A DNA stretch of 64,000 nt, taken from assembly GCF_000426705.1 (NCBI RefSeq), contig NZ_KE384555.1:282362-346361 (forward strand), in the 5' to 3' direction. The notes beneath the pieces are model-generated. The model worked only from the letters and a program-made list of their open reading frames with translations. It was not told where the DNA came from and searched no databases. Shown here piece by piece: positions 43,275 through 52,047 of the stretch (position 1 is its first letter; each line of letters opens with the position of its first letter). Origin of the DNA: Spirochaeta cellobiosiphila DSM 17781. GTDB lineage: Bacteria > Spirochaetota > Spirochaetia > DSM-17781. The position numbers were made by a program, and so were the translations under genes.

Positions 43275-44411
43275 TTACACTTTTTTTATAAAAGTGGCAA
43301 TTCTATCAAGGGCAATGGATAAAACATCATCTGGACAAGCAAGATTCAATCGACACCACCCTTGTCCCTCAGATCCAAACCAAGTACCAACATTAAGTTT
43401 AACACCACCTTCGTCTTCAAGTTTATCCAAAGATCTATCTGTTACTTCACCAAGTTTTAACCAGGCAAGATAAGTCCCTTCTAAAGGAGACAAAGGAATG
43501 TGATGTGATTCACAGAAAATCCGTAGAGATTCATAATTTTCTGTAATTTTATTTAATATTGACCTTAACCAATCATTACCTTGCGTGTAGGCAGCAAAAG
43601 CCGCAACTTCATTTAAAGGATCATTGTGGCCTTTATACCCATACGGTAAGATACGATCAAAAGCGTTCCTAAGCACAGGATTTTTAATAAAGGCACGTGC
43701 CGAGTTTAATCCTGGGATATTAAATGTTTTTCCTGTGGCTGTTAGTACAATAGAAATATCATCACCACCAACGGAGAAAACACTGCAATGTGAATGTCCT
43801 GGCATAGTAAGATCACAATGAATTTCGTCACTAACAAGAATAACATCATTTTTTCTACATAAGTCTACTATTTTTTGTACTTCATTCGGAGTCCACACTC
43901 GACCTACAGGATTATGAGGATTACATAAAATCATCACTTTATTATTGATGTCAGCTAATTTTACTTCCAGATCTTTCCAATCTATATCCCAATGATCTCC
44001 ATTCCATTTAAGAGAGTTTTTTATTGTTTTACGTGATCGAGAATAAGATGCTTGTCTAATGGGATTGTAAACTGGAGGTTGGTGAATTATACCATTACCT
44101 ACATCCGAAAAGGCTTCTACTGCACCATAGATAGCAGGGACAACACCAGAGGTAGGAATAATATCTTCAGGAGTTAACGTATACCCATGTTTTTTATTAA
44201 ACCAGTCAATAATAGCGCTATTAAGTTCTTTGGGAACTAGACTATAACCGAAATAAGGATGTTGTATTCTATGTAATAATGCATCTTGAATATTTTTATC
44301 TATAGGGAAGTCCATTTCTGCTACCCATAAAGGCAAGGTATAACCAGGTTGAACAATACTATCCCATTTTGCACTATTGGTATTAATTCTATCATTGAAC
44401 ATGAACTTCAT
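43275..44411 (-). CDS. PatB/MalY-type cystathionine beta-lyase (C-S lyase)
   Basis: A 378-residue PLP enzyme of fold type I. The N-terminal FNDRINTNSAKWDS and LPLWVAEMDFPI are the PatB/MalY signature; the PLP region has ILVSDEIHCDLTMPGHSH and the Schiff-base Lys in TATGKTFNIPGLNSARAFI. It would cleave cystathionine or cysteine-S-conjugates to a thiol, pyruvate and ammonia. The ATG overlaps the stop of the upstream lipoprotein gene (ATGA), so translation is coupled. Confidence 0.93.
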   Translation of the reverse strand: MKFMFNDRINTNSAKWDSIVQPGYTLPLWVAEMDFPIDKNIQDALLHRIQHPYFGYSLVPKELNSAIIDWFNKKHGYTLTPEDIIPTSGVVPAIYGAVEAFSDVGNGIIHQPPVYNPIRQASYSRSRKTIKNSLKWNGDHWDIDWKDLEVKLADINNKVMILCNPHNPVGRVWTPNEVQKIVDLCRKNDVILVSDEIHCDLTMPGHSHCSVFSVGGDDISIVLTATGKTFNIPGLNSARAFIKNPVLRNAFDRILPYGYKGHNDPLNEVAAFAAYTQGNDWLRSILNKITENYESLRIFCESHHIPLSPLEGTYLAWLKLGEVTDRSLDKLEDEGGVKLNVGTWFGSEGQGWCRLNLACPDDVLSIALDRIATFIKKV

Positions 44412-45268
44412 TCTCCCTTCTTAATAACTAACTTATATGATTGTTTTTTTTGCCTGTTTGAGAATACTTCAATAAAATAGGGCGTATGGGCTTTTAACAC
44501 CATATTAATCTGTCCTTTTTCATCAGCCGAAGCAATGACAGACATATCCTCGTTTAAAACCCTAAAATAGTAAACATTGTCAGGAATAGAAAAGATAAAG
44601 GGGCTGTCCTCTGTAGGTTGATAAACATAATAATCATTGTTCTGTGGAGAAGAATAAGGACCATTTTCTCCAACGTTAAGAGGATAAATCTTAGTTGATT
44701 CTACGAGCTCATCCTCAACCCAGTGAAAACTATCCTCATTTTCCTCAGGAGAGTTTACAGGCGATGTATCAAACCGACCATCCCTTGCCCCTGCTAGATA
44801 GGCTAATAAAGAAACTGCCGCGACTGGCAGTTCATCTCCTGAGACTAATAATTCCACATTAGTAGTACCCAAATATTGGCGGAAAGAAATTTCACCTTCC
44901 TGATAGGCTTTGGTATTTGCTAAAACAAAATGAACTGTAAACAAACTTTTGTTATCCATTACTGTGATAGACAATCTGGTATTTTCTCCAAACGTGTCCA
45001 AACCCTCAAATGCTGCTTGTTGCCAGAAATAAAGAATTTCCTCTGGATTTTGAGAGTAGTCAAGATGATGAATCAAAGTTAATTCATTATCCTCATACTG
45101 AACGCTTATATTGCTAGAAGGATTTAGTTTATTCAAATAGTTTTCTATTAGTGATGTATCTTCTACTGTCACTTTAATTGAAGGTGGGGGCGTATTAACC
45201 TGTTCTGTTCTATGACAAGATAGAATTATCGTTAAAAATAGTAATATTAGGCAGTTTTTCACATACAC
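44408..45268 (-). CDS. Lipoprotein of unknown function
   Basis: A 286-residue lipoprotein (lipobox ILSC, Cys 18). Residues 30-160 look like an alpha/beta domain with sequence ISVQYEDNELTLIHHLDY; the C-terminal 90 residues (YVYQPTEDSPFIFSIPDNVYYFRVLNEDMS, in outline, to SYKLVIKKG) look like a beta-sandwich similar to bacterial pre-peptidase domains. I do not recognise a family. It is translationally coupled to the C-S lyase gene and divergent from the Mla-type operon. Confidence 0.75.
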   Translation of the reverse strand: MYVKNCLILLFLTIILSCHRTEQVNTPPPSIKVTVEDTSLIENYLNKLNPSSNISVQYEDNELTLIHHLDYSQNPEEILYFWQQAAFEGLDTFGENTRLSITVMDNKSLFTVHFVLANTKAYQEGEISFRQYLGTTNVELLVSGDELPVAAVSLLAYLAGARDGRFDTSPVNSPEENEDSFHWVEDELVESTKIYPLNVGENGPYSSPQNNDYYVYQPTEDSPFIFSIPDNVYYFRVLNEDMSVIASADEKGQINMVLKAHTPYFIEVFSNRQKKQSYKLVIKKGE

Positions 45269-45353
45269 TCCTTTTCAATAAGAAAAAAAACACATACATT
45301 AAGTATTGCTAAAATACTCCTTGAACAAAAAGGATTCAACCCAGGAATGAATT

Positions 45354-46139
45354 ATGCCCAACTTGGGAATTAAAAAAATTACAAAGACTATTGCTAGTCA
45401 CTTTGAAGTACTAGGTCGATTTTATGCCTACCTAATGCAGGTCGTTCGATGGATGTTTACTCCTCCTTTCAGAATAGGAAGGATATTTGAGGAATTGGAA
45501 AAGATAGGTGCGAATTCTTTTCCTGTTATAGCTCTGTCCAGTACTGCTATTGGGATGATTTTTGCCTTACAATTAAACTATCTTTTAGGCATTTTTCGTT
45601 CAGAAATATTGATTGGTGCGGCTGTAGGCTTAACTATGGCCAGAGAATTGGCACCTTTTATAACCGCATTAATGCTTGTTGCAAGGGATGGTTCAGCAAT
45701 GGCTGCTGAAATTGGTACAATGAAGGTTACAGAGCAATTAGACGCTATGGAAACAATGACAATAAACCCGATACATTTTCTGGTTGTTCCTAAAGTGTAT
45801 GCAGCGCTTATAGCTTTTCCACTATTAACAGGAGCATCAAATTTAATGGGTGTTGCAGGAGCTTATCTCGTTGGAGTGATAGGTCTTGGAGTTGATTCTA
45901 GTGGTTTTTTTGATCAAATGTACTGGTTTTTAGACCCAACAGATATATTATCAGGTCTAATAAAATCAGTTGTATTGGGATTCTTTATTTCAATTATCTG
46001 CACTTTTTATGGTTATTATACAGAAAGAGGTGCAAAGGCAGTAGGAGAATCAACGACTAAAGCTGTTGTAACTTCCGCATTAATGATATTTTTTGCAGAT
46101 TATATTATGACAGATTTGATGTTAAAGTTGTTATATTAA
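45354..46139 (+). CDS. mlaE: MlaE-family lipid ABC transporter permease
   Basis: A 261-residue permease with about five to six hydrophobic segments. The MlaE/TtgB family motifs are visible: MARELAPFITALMLVARDGSAMAAEIGTMKVTEQLDAMETM in outline (residues 95-135) and the end GYYTERGAKAVGESTTKAVV. AGGAA lies eight bases before the ATG. It forms the inner-membrane channel of a glycerophospholipid transport complex with the next two genes. No mlaB or mlaC homologue is adjacent. Confidence 0.94.
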   Translation: MPNLGIKKITKTIASHFEVLGRFYAYLMQVVRWMFTPPFRIGRIFEELEKIGANSFPVIALSSTAIGMIFALQLNYLLGIFRSEILIGAAVGLTMARELAPFITALMLVARDGSAMAAEIGTMKVTEQLDAMETMTINPIHFLVVPKVYAALIAFPLLTGASNLMGVAGAYLVGVIGLGVDSSGFFDQMYWFLDPTDILSGLIKSVVLGFFISIICTFYGYYTERGAKAVGESTTKAVVTSALMIFFADYIMTDLMLKLLY

Positions 46140-46151
46140 AGTAAGTAGCTT

Positions 46152-46919
46152 ATGAAAGAATTTTTATCAGTAGAAAATCTATACAAATCATTTGGTCCCA
46201 AAGAAGTCCTTAGAAACATAAATTTGAACTTTGAAGAAAAGAAAATTACTGTAGTTATCGGAAAAAGTGGGACAGGAAAATCAGTTCTAATTAAGAATAT
46301 TATTGGTATCTTAAATCCTGATTCTGGAGATATTAGGTATCGAGGTAAAAGCATGATTGGTGCAACATCAAAGGAATTGATGGAATTCAGGAGACACTTT
46401 GGCTTTTTGTTCCAAGAGTCAGCGCTCTTTGACTCGATGACAGTTGAAGAAAATATAGCTTTTCCCATAATACATGTTCAGAAGATTCGAGATCGTAAAT
46501 TTATTAACAAGAAAGTCGCTGAAAAATTAGATTGGGTCGGTATGCAGGGTATTCAAAAATCATACCCAGCAGAACTTTCTGGAGGAATGAAAAAAAGGGT
46601 TGCCTTAGCAAGAGCTCTAACAATGGATCCAGAAGTTTTACTATTTGATGAACCTACTACTGGTTTAGATCCCATTTTAAGTGAGAGCGTTGATAGCTTG
46701 ATATACAAAGTAAATAAAGAGCTTGGATTAACCTGTATTGTTATCAGCCATGACATTCCAGCTACATTTAGAATCGCAGACAAAATAGCATTTCTTCATG
46801 AAGCAGAGATTCACTTCTTTGGAACACCATCAGAAGCAGTAAAAGATACTGATCCTACACTAAAAAAGTTTATAAGCAATAGTTTTACCTCAGTTGAAAG
46901 TATAGGAGAAGAGGAATGA
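46152..46919 (+). CDS. mlaF: MlaF-family lipid ABC transporter ATPase
   Basis: A 255-residue ATPase. Walker A is GKSGTGKSV (residues 37-45), the signature ELSGGMKKRVALARAL, Walker B LLFDEPTTGLDP and the switch His in VVISHDIPATFRIADK. The SGGM signature and a length of about 255 are typical of MlaF. It follows mlaE by 12 bp and overlaps the MCE gene by 4 bp (ATGA). It energises lipid movement between the inner and outer membrane. Confidence 0.95.
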   Translation: MKEFLSVENLYKSFGPKEVLRNINLNFEEKKITVVIGKSGTGKSVLIKNIIGILNPDSGDIRYRGKSMIGATSKELMEFRRHFGFLFQESALFDSMTVEENIAFPIIHVQKIRDRKFINKKVAEKLDWVGMQGIQKSYPAELSGGMKKRVALARALTMDPEVLLFDEPTTGLDPILSESVDSLIYKVNKELGLTCIVISHDIPATFRIADKIAFLHEAEIHFFGTPSEAVKDTDPTLKKFISNSFTSVESIGEEE

Positions 46920-48394
46920 GTAAATATGTAAAAATTGGAATGCTAGTTTCATTCTCTGTTCTAGGTGTAATAATGTTTATGCTGCTAACAGCAGAATCAA
47001 TCAATAAAGGAGACACTATATTAGTTACTGCTTACTTGAATGATGCAACAGGATTATTACCCGAATCAAAAGTTAGGATACACGGTGTTGTAGTCGGAAA
47101 TATTAAAGATATTGTACTAGAAGATGGAAAAGCTAGGGTAGATATGGAGATAAGTAGAGATATTCCTTTATACGAAGATGCTAGCTTTGAGAAAAAGATG
47201 GAATCACTTTTAGGTACAGCCTCAGTATCTCTGGAACCTGGTACAGCTACTCACACACAACTTAAAAAAGGTGCTGTGATTCATAATGTACAATCAGGAA
47301 CAGCAATGGAACAAACTATGGATACGCTTGAAGAAGTAAGTGGTATATCCTCTGACTTTATCAAGCAAATCATTAATCAAGTACAGGGACGCGACGGACA
47401 AATCGGATATAATAATACTGCTAATTCCGACTCATACAATGTTTTAACAAGTTCTATTAAAAGTATAAATATGATCTTATCTAATATGGAACGAATATCT
47501 TCAAGTATGAGTAGTAACTCTGATGCTAGTATACAACAGTTTAATCTTTTAATTGAAAGCCTTAACCAACTTACCTACAATCTTAATAGAATGATGGTAC
47601 AGAATGAAGGAGAAATAAATTCCTCCCTGCAAAGTATAGATCAATCATTAGCATTACTGGCAAAACAAATGGAATCAGGAAAGGATATTCTCGCACAGGT
47701 TCAAGGTATTACAACAGCCATAGAATCAGGCCAAGGCAACCTTGGTAAACTAATAAATGATGATGAATTATACAATAGAGTAATCAATTTGACAGAGACA
47801 GCAGAAGACACTATTAACTCAACAATAGGAATTGATCTTGGAATAGACTATCACACTGATTATTTAGTAAATCAAAATTCAGGTAGAACGGAAGTGGGAT
47901 TAAAATTAACTCCAAGAAATAAAAATAAATACTATGCATTAGGTCTATCCTATTCCCCCTATACAGAGAAAATAGAAACAACAACAGCAGAAACAACAGG
48001 AGCCACTACAGAGACAACAGTCACAACAAAAGTATCATCAACATGGGCACCTTATATTCAATTAGCCTATATATATGGTCCATTGACATTAAGAGGTGGC
48101 TTGATCGAAGGGAAAGGTGGATTTGGGGTTGATTATCAACCTGTAAATTTTGCTGATTTATCTATTGAAGCCTTTGATTTTGATCCTATTCAACAACCAA
48201 AACTTAGAATTGGTTCAACATTGACCCCTTTTATGTCTTTCGATCCCAATAACCCATTATCATGGGTCTATATTACTGGTGGGGTAGATGATATCTTGGG
48301 ACAGGACCAAAGAGATTATTATTTCGGAGCAGGACTTCACTTTACAGATAATGACTTAAAAGGTATATCATCCTTTGCATCTATTCTTAATTAG
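46916..48394 (+). CDS. mlaD: MCE-domain (MlaD-like) protein with C-terminal beta-barrel-like domain
   Basis: A 492-residue protein. One N-terminal membrane anchor (7-27) is followed by the MCE/MlaD domain (about 35-115: AYLNDATGLLPESKVRIHGVVVGNIKDIVL in outline), a helical region rich in Ser/Gln (125-290) and, from about 300, alternating short beta strands ending in a run such as YYFGAGLHFTDNDLKGISSFASILN. The last part resembles an outer-membrane barrel or a beta-rich periplasmic domain. A Thr-rich linker (residues 355-378) interrupts it. Classic MlaD is only about 180 residues, so this is a fused or extended form. Confidence 0.85.
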   Translation: MSKYVKIGMLVSFSVLGVIMFMLLTAESINKGDTILVTAYLNDATGLLPESKVRIHGVVVGNIKDIVLEDGKARVDMEISRDIPLYEDASFEKKMESLLGTASVSLEPGTATHTQLKKGAVIHNVQSGTAMEQTMDTLEEVSGISSDFIKQIINQVQGRDGQIGYNNTANSDSYNVLTSSIKSINMILSNMERISSSMSSNSDASIQQFNLLIESLNQLTYNLNRMMVQNEGEINSSLQSIDQSLALLAKQMESGKDILAQVQGITTAIESGQGNLGKLINDDELYNRVINLTETAEDTINSTIGIDLGIDYHTDYLVNQNSGRTEVGLKLTPRNKNKYYALGLSYSPYTEKIETTTAETTGATTETTVTTKVSSTWAPYIQLAYIYGPLTLRGGLIEGKGGFGVDYQPVNFADLSIEAFDFDPIQQPKLRIGSTLTPFMSFDPNNPLSWVYITGGVDDILGQDQRDYYFGAGLHFTDNDLKGISSFASILN

Positions 48395-48432
48395 GCTTGC
48401 CCATATAAGCTTACTTTAGTATTCTGATCTTT

Positions 48433-50115
48433 ATGGTTGCAAATGAATATAAACCCTTGATTGTTCAAGGAGATGGTTCTCTCTTATTGGATGTTCATGA
48501 TCCTGGTTTTGTAGAAGCAAGAAGCTATATAAGCCCTTTTGCAGAATTAGAAAAATCTCCTGAACATATGCATACATACAGAATAACTCCTCTGAGTTTA
48601 TGGAATGCAGCTTCAGCTGGCTTATCTAAAGATACTATACTTGAGAGATTGTCCAGCTATTCTCGATATCCTGTCCCCTCAAATATTGAATACATGATAA
48701 GTGATCTTATTTCCAGGTTTGGAGTTATAACATTAGAAGCCTCAGAGGATGATGAGAAAACTCTCTATCTTAAAATTAAAGACAATTTAATAAAGCAAGA
48801 AATTGAAAAAGATATAAAACACTTTCCTTACTTAACACCTGTGTCCGGTGGATTTTATTTACCCTTATTAGAAAGAGGTAGGGTCAAACAAAAACTATTA
48901 ACACGCGGCTACCCTGTTGAAGACTTAGCCCCATTAAAGAAGGGTGACCCGTTAATATTTAAACTGAGAAAACAGACAAGACAAGGTAGAGACTTTATCC
49001 TAAGAGATTATCAGATAGAAGCAAGAGATAGTTTTTATGGAATGGAACAACCAGGAAATGGATTTGGTACTATGGTATTACCATGTGGTGCAGGAAAGAC
49101 TGTCATAGGTCTATCCGTTATGGAAAGATATCAAACAAAAACTCTGATCCTAGCGCCAAATGTAGCATCAGTTCATCAATGGATTGATGAAATACTAGAT
49201 AAAACAGATCTTACAGAAGAGCATATTGGTGAATACTCTGGTGATAAAAAAGAAATTAAACCTATTACTATAGCTACTTATCAGATATTAGTATGGAGAA
49301 AGGATAAGACAAGTGATTTTCCTCATTTTGATATTTTTCTAAAGGCTAACTGGGGACTAGTAATCTATGATGAAGTCCATCTTCTCCCTGCTCCCGTTTT
49401 TAGAGTAACCGCTGAGATACAAGCTATGAAAAGATTAGGCCTGACCGCTACACTAATTAGAGAAGATGGAGCGGAGGAAGACGTTTTTAGTTTAGTAGGT
49501 CCTAAAAGATATGATGTTCCATGGAAAGAATTAGAAGCTAAGGGCTTTATTGCTGAGGCCAATTGCTACGAAATACGAATTGATTTACCAGAAACAGAAA
49601 AGCCAATATATGCCATTAGTGATCAACGAAAGAAATATAGGATTGCAGCCGAAAATCAGTATAAGATTCCTATCGTTAAAAATCTTGTGGACAACCACAA
49701 AGAAGATTCTATATTAATTATTGGACAATACTTAAATCAACTTCAAGCTATAGCTAAATATATGAAAGCTCCTTTAATCACAGGAAAAACCTCGAATAAA
49801 GAAAGGGAAGTTATATACAACAATTTCAGAGCAGGAAAGATTAGAGTTCTTGTTGTATCAAAAGTGGCTAATTTTGCAATTAATCTACCAGATGCATCAG
49901 TAGCAATACAAGTATCAGGTTCTTTTGGATCTAGACAAGAAGAGGCACAACGTCTTGGTAGAATACTTCGCCCCAAAGAAAAAAACAGTTTCTTTTACAC
50001 AATAATTAGTCGCTACACTATTGAAGAAACATATGGAATGAATCGACAAAAGTTTTTAGCAGAGCAGGGATATAAATATAAGATTGATTTTTGGGATACT
50101 AAGGAGTTAATTTGA
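48433..50115 (+). CDS. Bacterial XPB-type DNA helicase
   Basis: A 560-residue superfamily-2 helicase. Residues 20-160 form an N-terminal DNA-damage-recognition-like domain. The helicase motifs follow: LPCGAGKT (motif I, 216-223), DEVH (motif II, 313-316), LTATLIREDGAEEDV, in which RED is the XPB hallmark, and the C-terminal QRLGRILRP (motif VI). Bacterial XPB homologues unwind DNA and are found in spirochaetes and actinobacteria. The next gene, overlapping by 4 bp, encodes its presumed partner. Confidence 0.93.
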   Translation: MVANEYKPLIVQGDGSLLLDVHDPGFVEARSYISPFAELEKSPEHMHTYRITPLSLWNAASAGLSKDTILERLSSYSRYPVPSNIEYMISDLISRFGVITLEASEDDEKTLYLKIKDNLIKQEIEKDIKHFPYLTPVSGGFYLPLLERGRVKQKLLTRGYPVEDLAPLKKGDPLIFKLRKQTRQGRDFILRDYQIEARDSFYGMEQPGNGFGTMVLPCGAGKTVIGLSVMERYQTKTLILAPNVASVHQWIDEILDKTDLTEEHIGEYSGDKKEIKPITIATYQILVWRKDKTSDFPHFDIFLKANWGLVIYDEVHLLPAPVFRVTAEIQAMKRLGLTATLIREDGAEEDVFSLVGPKRYDVPWKELEAKGFIAEANCYEIRIDLPETEKPIYAISDQRKKYRIAAENQYKIPIVKNLVDNHKEDSILIIGQYLNQLQAIAKYMKAPLITGKTSNKEREVIYNNFRAGKIRVLVVSKVANFAINLPDASVAIQVSGSFGSRQEEAQRLGRILRPKEKNSFFYTIISRYTIEETYGMNRQKFLAEQGYKYKIDFWDTKELI

Positions 50116-52040
50116 CCAATATAAATATCGACCATTGGAAGACGAATCTACTATTACTCCCGGATAGTACTTTCTTTGATATTATGCGCTGTTATCTAGG
50201 AGAACTTCAGACCCCTTTCAATAAACATAAAATGATTCAACAAATTCAATCGTTCTTATTACAAGAATCAGTGCAAGATAATATTATTTCTATGCTTAAT
50301 GAAACAGACCTCAAAGTACTAACAGTTATCGCCTATCATTCAAAACCATCATTAAATACTATGTCTCTCTTTTTTCAATCTCAATTGTCTTTTTTGGAGA
50401 TACATCACCAAGTTATCAATATGGAAGAACGTTTGTTGATATATTCTGATGATCAAGGACAGTATAGATTAAATCCCCTACTAATCGATAAGATACAACC
50501 TTACTTAAGTATCAATTGGTTGTGTAGTTCCACTGTTGCCAAACCCATATATAGTCAAAGTGTGCTTTTGAATGACTATTTTATTTTTGGTTTTTTAACA
50601 TTGATAGATGGCGAATCTCCCCTAAAAATTGATGGTACATGGAAAAAAAAGTGGCTTGAATCGCTTTCTCATCAATTAAAGACAACTAACAAAGTTCTTA
50701 TACATCTTATGGATTCTTGTATAAATAGTAATTGGATTAAATTTGATAATGGAAACATTACTGTAAATAAACAAGAATTATTAACGATCAAAGATCTATC
50801 CCACCAATCAAGGTATTACTATTATCTTTCAGCAGGAATTACAGAGAATCCAACAATGGAGAAAGTTAATAACCTTCAGAATTTTATTCAGAGCCTCCCA
50901 ACTGATAGAATACTAGACTTTGAGGGGATCATAAATTTAATGCACCTATTCCTAGAAGGTATCGATGTAAATAAAACACTTACATGTTTACTAAGTTATG
51001 GTATTTTGAAAGAAGTGGCGAATGGATATCAGCTAAACAGCTCTTATTTGATTCCCAATGATGAAAACTATCCAGGCTCGGCTATTGTTGAGGCCAATTT
51101 GGAGATGAGACTACCTCCTGGATTATGTTTTGAATTAATATCTTATGTATTAGATTTTGCTGTTATTAAGAACGTAGATATTATGCCATTATTTGAAATA
51201 TCTAAGGATAAAGTACTATTAGCATTGAGTCGGGACTGTAAAATTGAGAATATTATTGAAAACTTAAAAAAGTTGACAGAGCCACTACCTTTAAACCCAA
51301 TGATAGAATCAACCCTATTAGAATGGGGAAATAGTTATGAATCAATTCAAATTTATGAAGGAATTGTTCTTTGTATTACAGAAGACAGATTGAGACTAAT
51401 AGAAAATGATCCAGAAATAAAAAATAGTATCCTAAAAAGACTTGGAACTGGCATATTTTTAATGAGTAGTAAAAATGTTAATCAGTGGAAAAAGGCTTTA
51501 GAAATACTAAGTAATCAAAAACAACCTATCCAAAGAGAAACAGCACCCAAGAGTGTTTCAGGATTAACAACAATGAAAGCTCAGCAATTAAAGAATCCTA
51601 TTGAATATAGTTGGCAAGAAACATCATTACCTGTCAATCAATACGATAGTGAATACTTCTCACAATATTTGAAGCATCAAAAAATACCTTCTGACAAACA
51701 ACGAGAACTGGAATCAAGACTTGAGCGTAGGCTCATATTAGTACCAGCGCAAATTAATGAGAAAGCAGTAAAAATAGTTAAGAGGGAGGCTCGAGGGCTA
51801 GATTTCCAAGGGAAACTTTCACTTATCAATCAGAGTATAAAAGAATCCAGAGATATACTTGAATTTCAGATGAGATTAGGAAGGGAAAGATTTTTATTTC
51901 ATGCTCAACGTCTAAGAAAAGTAGGTACAGACTATGAAATAACAGGAGTGAAACTCCCAGGTAACGAAGAAGTGATGTACAAGTTGAGTGAAATCTCATT
52001 AGTTAGAAAAGTTAGAAGCGGCTTAGTATACAGCTTGTAA
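50112..52040 (+). CDS. Helicase_C_3-type partner protein of the XPB helicase
   Basis: A 642-residue helical protein without helicase motifs. It resembles the XPB/Ssl2-associated Helicase_C_3 (PF13625) proteins: the C-terminal part (QLKNPIEYSWQETSLPVNQYDSEYFSQ in outline; VRKVRSGLVYSL) and a middle with LPPGLCFELISYVLDFAVIKNVDIMPLFEISKDKVLLAL match. Its start codon TTG overlaps the XPB stop. A role as a DNA-binding or regulatory subunit is inferred from the conserved neighbourhood. It is convergent with the AroDE gene 7 bp away. Confidence 0.82.
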   Translation: MTNINIDHWKTNLLLLPDSTFFDIMRCYLGELQTPFNKHKMIQQIQSFLLQESVQDNIISMLNETDLKVLTVIAYHSKPSLNTMSLFFQSQLSFLEIHHQVINMEERLLIYSDDQGQYRLNPLLIDKIQPYLSINWLCSSTVAKPIYSQSVLLNDYFIFGFLTLIDGESPLKIDGTWKKKWLESLSHQLKTTNKVLIHLMDSCINSNWIKFDNGNITVNKQELLTIKDLSHQSRYYYYLSAGITENPTMEKVNNLQNFIQSLPTDRILDFEGIINLMHLFLEGIDVNKTLTCLLSYGILKEVANGYQLNSSYLIPNDENYPGSAIVEANLEMRLPPGLCFELISYVLDFAVIKNVDIMPLFEISKDKVLLALSRDCKIENIIENLKKLTEPLPLNPMIESTLLEWGNSYESIQIYEGIVLCITEDRLRLIENDPEIKNSILKRLGTGIFLMSSKNVNQWKKALEILSNQKQPIQRETAPKSVSGLTTMKAQQLKNPIEYSWQETSLPVNQYDSEYFSQYLKHQKIPSDKQRELESRLERRLILVPAQINEKAVKIVKREARGLDFQGKLSLINQSIKESRDILEFQMRLGRERFLFHAQRLRKVGTDYEITGVKLPGNEEVMYKLSEISLVRKVRSGLVYSL

Positions 52041-52047
52041 AAATGGA

